Positions 6,801 through 8,474 of a stretch of 8,474 bases of DNA are shown here, in pieces. The translations under genes were made by a program, and so were the position numbers. Every line of letters begins with the position of its first letter. Position 1 is the stretch's first letter. Source of the stretch: JAHBWV01 sp964588385 (lineage in GTDB: Bacteria > Planctomycetota > Phycisphaerae > Phycisphaerales > UBA1924); contig CAZPPG010000111.1 of assembly GCA_964588385.1 (NCBI GenBank), positions 1 through 8,474 of the forward strand, written 5' to 3'. The notes under the pieces are model-generated. The model made no database searches and was not told the origin of the DNA. It saw only the letters and a list, made by a program, of their open reading frames with translations.

Positions 6801-7385
6801 GCCCGCAGTGTTGGCCGATACAGCCGAGTAGATGAGCGTCACGGTGCCGCGAATACTCGAGATGCCAGCGCCATTCGTCGCAGTGTTCTCTGATACGGTA
6901 GAGCGCGTCAGCGTCAGCGTCCCGCTGTTCATAATGCCGCCGCCGGTATGTGCGTTGTTCCCTGAGATACGGCTGTCTGTCAGCGTCAGCGTCCCGCCAT
7001 TCAGGATGCCTCCGGCATCGTGGGCGTTTCCCGCCGTGATGGTCAGTCCGCTGATCGACGCGTTTGCACCCCACATGATCTGGAAGACCCGAGACGTCAA
7101 GTTGCCGCTGACGGCCAGGCGATCGGCTCCGGGGCCGTTGATCGAAAGCTCGCCTGTGACATGCAACGGCAACCCGCTCAGCGTGATGACTCCGTCAGCC
7201 AGCGATTCGTGGAAGGTGACCGAGTCCGGGCCGGTGTTGCCGTTGGCCAGCAAGATGGCCTCGCGCAGCGTCGTCTGGCCCGGGTCGTAGTTCCCATCGA
7301 CAATGTCGCCGATGTTGTCAACCAAGTAGCTGGCCAGAAGCTGACGGGATTCCAGCGACTCGAAGAACGCGTGGTGCTTGGACAT
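3846..7385 (-). CDS. Large secreted beta-helix / Ig-repeat / propeller surface protein (LEPR-XLL type)
   Basis: The product is 1179 residues. Order: SLESRQLLAS (about 10-19), the planctomycete LEPR-XLL N-terminal export-associated motif; a CSLREA-like TTLREAILLAN (about 40-50); and about ten beta-helix coils of 23-27 residues with the consensus STVSGNxAxxGGGI (about 120-380). Next is a choice-of-anchor-Q-like stretch, DPLLGSLAFNGGSTQTHALL plus SPAIDTGS (about 430-490). Three 106-residue Ig-like repeats follow (493-810), each with DxNxDGIAD, a Ca-binding-like loop. Last is a 369-residue beta-propeller-like C-terminus with seven G-x-[ILV] / W-x-[IVF]-x-[ND]-L units. I start at ATG 7385 because GGAG lies six bases upstream and the leader carries a promoter. 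An ATG at 7496 in the same frame would sit only a few bases after the predicted transcript start and before the export motif. No PEP-CTERM, dockerin or transmembrane anchor is seen. Likely a cell-surface adhesin or glycan-binding protein; no catalytic residues are evident. Confidence 0.85.
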   Translation of the reverse strand: MSKHHAFFESLESRQLLASYLVDNIGDIVDGNYDPGQTTLREAILLANGNTGPDSVTFHESLADGVITLSGLPLHVTGELSINGPGADRLAVSGNLTSRVFQIMWGANASISGLTITAGNAHDAGGILNGGTLTLTDSRISGNNAHTGGGIMNSGTLTLTRSTVSENTATNGAGISSIRGTVTLIYSAVSANTAGYQAGGIWIDSDATVTLTGSTVSSNNAQNGGGIWSTGTLMLANSTVSGNDANGGGGGIISSGTATLIDSTVSGNYAYWGGGIYNSNVMTVINSTVSGNSAGSGGGILNNFGTATLTDSTVSGNTAADGGGINNSSKGILTLTSSTLSGNIATNSGGGIYNDSFATALTVNNSTFSFNVNQGLYLERAFAAVMKSTVVSNNSGGDIVGILDADSTNNLIQNAVNAGGLVNGVDNNIVGIDPLLGSLAFNGGSTQTHALLADSPAIDTGSNPLGLTTDQRGFARPQGLATDIGAFEFSVDPTIGSLTSSGPSGARGHAFTLTANSVTDAGGSIARVDFYLDANNDGIADSGELIGSDTDPTDGFSLAYTVPVDAVLGATAFLAIATDTDGCASVASTTSVEITGSAPGIGSLTSSVESAVRGQPITFAASTATDIDGSVARVDFYLDANSDGIADTSEFIGSDTDPTGGFTIAFTVPANAALGATPFLAIASDNDGLTSAVSATVVTITGTKPTIESLTSSIESAVREQIITFTANSATDADGSIARVDFFLDTNNDGIADTGELIGSDTDPTDGFTLAYTVPVGATLGATPFLAVATDNDGLTSAVSTAIVAIIGAAPTIGSPVGTTDASGTQRVVSVNTLGHVLVFEKGWVFENLQEKTGAPSATSPAVLWTDPKDGLTYVAATSASGLILFTRSSTGEWSFRNLTTETGATSSPIGNLTQFTSIRQRIVFIAGITEGGDIVAFKQSLTTVAGGGPDFDFVDISADLASQGQMTPQFTSMISYVPSWDTWNLAGIDNLGRIQSVWINPSKFTRWRTDNLSAITNAPAISGQLAVTLTTWGGINLTGLNGAGHLVTTWWVPRFAGQWAVSNLTALHGGSPLIGGNLTAYTTPWGGINYVGRDAEGTIRVYWWIPRFADQWAISSLLPSDTPAASVPTGALTSSCSAAGTLNVYGTNANGNVLRMGWQPGLGSVWTIEDLTAIAIEQ
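3849..4886 (-). repeat. Seven ~50-residue propeller-like units at the surface protein C-terminus
   Basis: The units start at GHVLVFEK, GLILFTRSS, GDIVAFKQ, GRIQSVWI, GHLVTTWWVPRF, GTIRVYWWIPRF and GNVLRMGWQP. Most continue with a W-x-[IVF]-x-[ND]-L strand (WSFRNLT, WAVSNLT, WTIEDLT). The fifth and sixth are very alike (WWVPRFAGQWAVSNL and WWIPRFADQWAISSL). The spacing and the aromatic positions resemble lectin-type beta-propeller blades, but I cannot name a family. Confidence 0.55.
4956..5909 (-). repeat. Three exact-length 318-bp tandem repeats (Ig-like domains)
   Basis: The units are 5909-5592, 5591-5274 and 5273-4956, each encoding 106 residues with no indels. Each begins P-x-I-x-S-L-T-S-S, then ARVDF[YF]LDxNxDGIAD, then the invariant IGSDTDPT, and ends with a FLA[IV]A[ST]D-type strand. 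By hand count, about 72% of residues are identical between units 2 and 3 and between units 1 and 3. The constant length points to duplication of a whole domain. Confidence 0.85.
6250..7020 (-). repeat. Degenerate short repeats encoding beta-helix coils
   Basis: About ten imperfect DNA repeats of 69-81 bp recur here, with plus-strand cores such as CCCGACACGGTCGAG and GATGCCGCCGCC. They encode coils of the form GGGI-x-N-x-G-T-x-T-L-x-x-STVSGN. The stacked Asn and Ser/Thr ladder is typical of right-handed beta-helix (pectin-lyase-like) folds. They are part of the coding sequence. Confidence 0.8.
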
Positions 7386-7391
7386 TGTGTG

Positions 7392-7395
7392 CTCC
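7392..7395 (-). promoter_or_regulatory. Ribosome binding site that fixes the surface-protein start
   Basis: On the minus strand GGAG is followed by the six-base spacer CACACA and ATG (7385). This is good Shine-Dalgarno spacing. It favours the start at MSKHHAFF over the ATG 37 codons upstream. Confidence 0.65.
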
Positions 7396-7507
7396 GCTGA
7401 CCGGGCAAGAGGAAAGCTCTGCGAACCCAGCACGTGGGCAGCGCCGCAAAGCTCAACATTGGCTTTGTCGCGTCGGGTCGTTGGGAAAACGCTCACTTGA
7501 CGGATCG

Positions 7508-7536
7508 AATATAGCAGGCGGAGGGGGTCGACTCAA
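7508..7536 (-). promoter_or_regulatory. Sigma70-like promoter for the surface-protein gene
   Basis: The minus strand reads TTGAGT (7536-7531), a 17-bp spacer, then TATATT (7513-7508). The spacing is ideal and each box differs from consensus by one or two bases. The predicted transcript start is near 7500, giving a leader of about 115 nt. The promoter lies between the nuclease stop (7658) and the surface gene, so the two genes need not be one operon. Confidence 0.6.
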
Positions 7537-7657
7537 TGGAATCGCACGGGTTCTGTGAGGGCCTTCGCTTAAGAGCGCCCGACGGGGCCGTCCAACTCCG
7601 TAGACGGGACGGTGCCAGTTGGCTCATGTGTCGATCATCGAGGCTCGCTCGCGACTC

Positions 7658-8455
7658 TCAGACGCCTTGGAGACTGAAACTGACCTGGTATCGATAGAAC
7701 CGGATGCCGGTCGTGGCTGCAAGGGCTCGTCGGAGTCGCTGGTCGTGCTCCAGTGCGATGATCGCACCGTGAACCTCCTGCCCCTCTTCCGCAAGTTCGT
7801 CCATGACAAATCCCATGTACCTGAGGATCTGGCCAACCACGGCATCGCTCGCTCGACCTCGCTTGAGCTCAACGACGAGGAGCTTCTGCTTGTCCTTGCT
7901 AATGGCCAGAATATCGATCGGGCCCGTGTCGGTCGGGTACTGCTGGCCCTTGGGAATGCCATCTTCCTCGAAGATGTCGTAGTCGCGGCCCAACTCGGTC
8001 TGCGCCCAGTTGGCAACCAGGAAGTCCTCGAGGTGCTTCTCAAGCGTGAATGACACAAGATCGTCGTCGGATTGGGCTGACGGTGGCGGTGTCGCGGCCG
8101 ACGCTGCAGGAAGTGCCGCCGCTCGAAGAAGCCCTTCCAACTCATCCGCGTACTTGGTCAGGTTAACCACGGTGCCTTGCGAGCTGACAGCTCGACGAAG
8201 TGGGTCGCTCATCTCCGAGTAGTCGATGACGACATTCAGCCAACGGACGGGGCGTCGGTGGGGCAAGACACCGGCAGGCTCATAGTGGTAAGGTCCAGTC
8301 ACTTCGCAGACACGGGCCGTTCCTTCCCCTGTCGGGCAGAGCACGATATCCCCTGTCCTAATTCCCTTGGATACCGTCCAAAGGGCTCCCATGGCGAGGG
8401 TGCGATGGCGCGGAAGAGCGCGAGGTATCCCTGCCGTGCGCGGGCGCACGGTCAT
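7658..8455 (-). CDS. EVE/PUA-like plus NucS/DUF91-type PD-(D/E)XK endonuclease, probably N-terminally incomplete
   Basis: The C-terminal half is a NucS-like nuclease: HLEDFLVANW (141-150), YDIFEEDG (159-166), TDTGPIDILAIS (175-186), LLVVELKRGRASDAVVGQI (192-210) and RYMGFV. Likely catalytic or metal-binding residues are E143, D181, E196 and K198, with Q209 in the conserved GQI-x-RY motif. The N-terminal part, GALWTVSKGIRTGDIVLCP (23-41) and EVTGPYHYEPAGVLPHRRPV (51-70), matches an EVE/PUA-like modified-base or nucleotide-recognition module. An Ala/Pro linker (113-129) joins the two. Relatives have about 80 residues before GALW; here only an Arg/Pro-rich stretch is present, and the frame stays open to the right edge. 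The start at 8455 is therefore uncertain (8392 is an alternative). Such nucleases recognise and cut modified or damaged DNA and are common in defence regions. The substrate here is unknown. Confidence 0.78.
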   Translation of the reverse strand: MTVRPRTAGIPRALPRHRTLAMGALWTVSKGIRTGDIVLCPTGEGTARVCEVTGPYHYEPAGVLPHRRPVRWLNVVIDYSEMSDPLRRAVSSQGTVVNLTKYADELEGLLRAAALPAASAATPPPSAQSDDDLVSFTLEKHLEDFLVANWAQTELGRDYDIFEEDGIPKGQQYPTDTGPIDILAISKDKQKLLVVELKRGRASDAVVGQILRYMGFVMDELAEEGQEVHGAIIALEHDQRLRRALAATTGIRFYRYQVSFSLQGV

Positions 8456-8474
8456 CGCCAGCGTTCGTGGTGGT

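Noticed and set aside
6250..7020. Regularly recurring short motifs that might suggest a CRISPR-like array
   Set aside because: The repeats are imperfect, lie in frame with no separate spacers, and encode beta-helix coils.
7559..7592. Hairpins (CGCT/AGCG and GACGG/CCGTC) downstream of the nuclease gene as a terminator
   Set aside because: Stems are only 4-5 bp with very short loops and no T-run; too weak to call.

Overview
The window is GC-rich bacterial DNA that most likely comes from a planctomycete, probably of the Phycisphaerae type. Two protein signatures support this. The large surface protein begins with an E-x-L-E-x-R-x-L-L motif (SLESRQLLAS) of the LEPR-XLL type. The RHS fragment at the left edge carries the wording typical of planctomycete RHS proteins (NFYDVDITYD, YTLDDLSRLVRAEEG, NELRARDIDSD). 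No rRNA, tRNA, CRISPR array or intact transposase is visible.

Left third (1-3027): a mosaic of gene pieces, none complete. From the left edge these are the middle of an RHS-repeat protein (minus strand, 1-464); a DUF1156-family DNA methylase missing both ends (minus strand, about 457-1260); and a DUF499 protein missing its N-terminal ATPase half (plus strand, about 1300-2652). The last piece is a roughly 90-residue helix-turn-helix tail resembling recombinase-adjacent proteins (plus strand, about 2749-3027). The methylase and DUF499 pieces meet head to head. The RHS/methylase and DUF499/HTH pieces are joined in the same orientation, with no intergenic DNA. DUF1156 methylases and DUF499 proteins normally belong to one predicted anti-phage operon, so this looks like a scrambled defence locus, either truly rearranged or an assembly or amplification chimera.

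Middle (3028-3845): about 820 bp with no gene I can identify. It has some long open frames and several small hairpins. One imperfect hairpin just past the stop of the next gene is a plausible terminator.

Right part (3846-8474): two minus-strand genes. The first to be read encodes a PD-(D/E)XK nuclease of the NucS/DUF91 type with an N-terminal EVE/PUA-like module; it reaches toward the right edge and is probably N-terminally incomplete. A clear sigma70-like promoter (TTGAGT, 17 bp, TATATT) follows it, with a leader of about 115 nt. The promoter drives an approximately 1180-residue secreted surface protein made of a right-handed beta-helix, a choice-of-anchor-like segment, three 106-residue Ig-like tandem repeats and a seven-unit beta-propeller-like C-terminus.

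Functional picture: remnants of DNA modification and defence genes plus a candidate defence nuclease lie beside polymorphic surface genes (RHS, beta-helix adhesin-like). This is typical of a variable accessory region. The most unusual observations are the fragment junctions and the surface protein's architecture; I see no intact new system.
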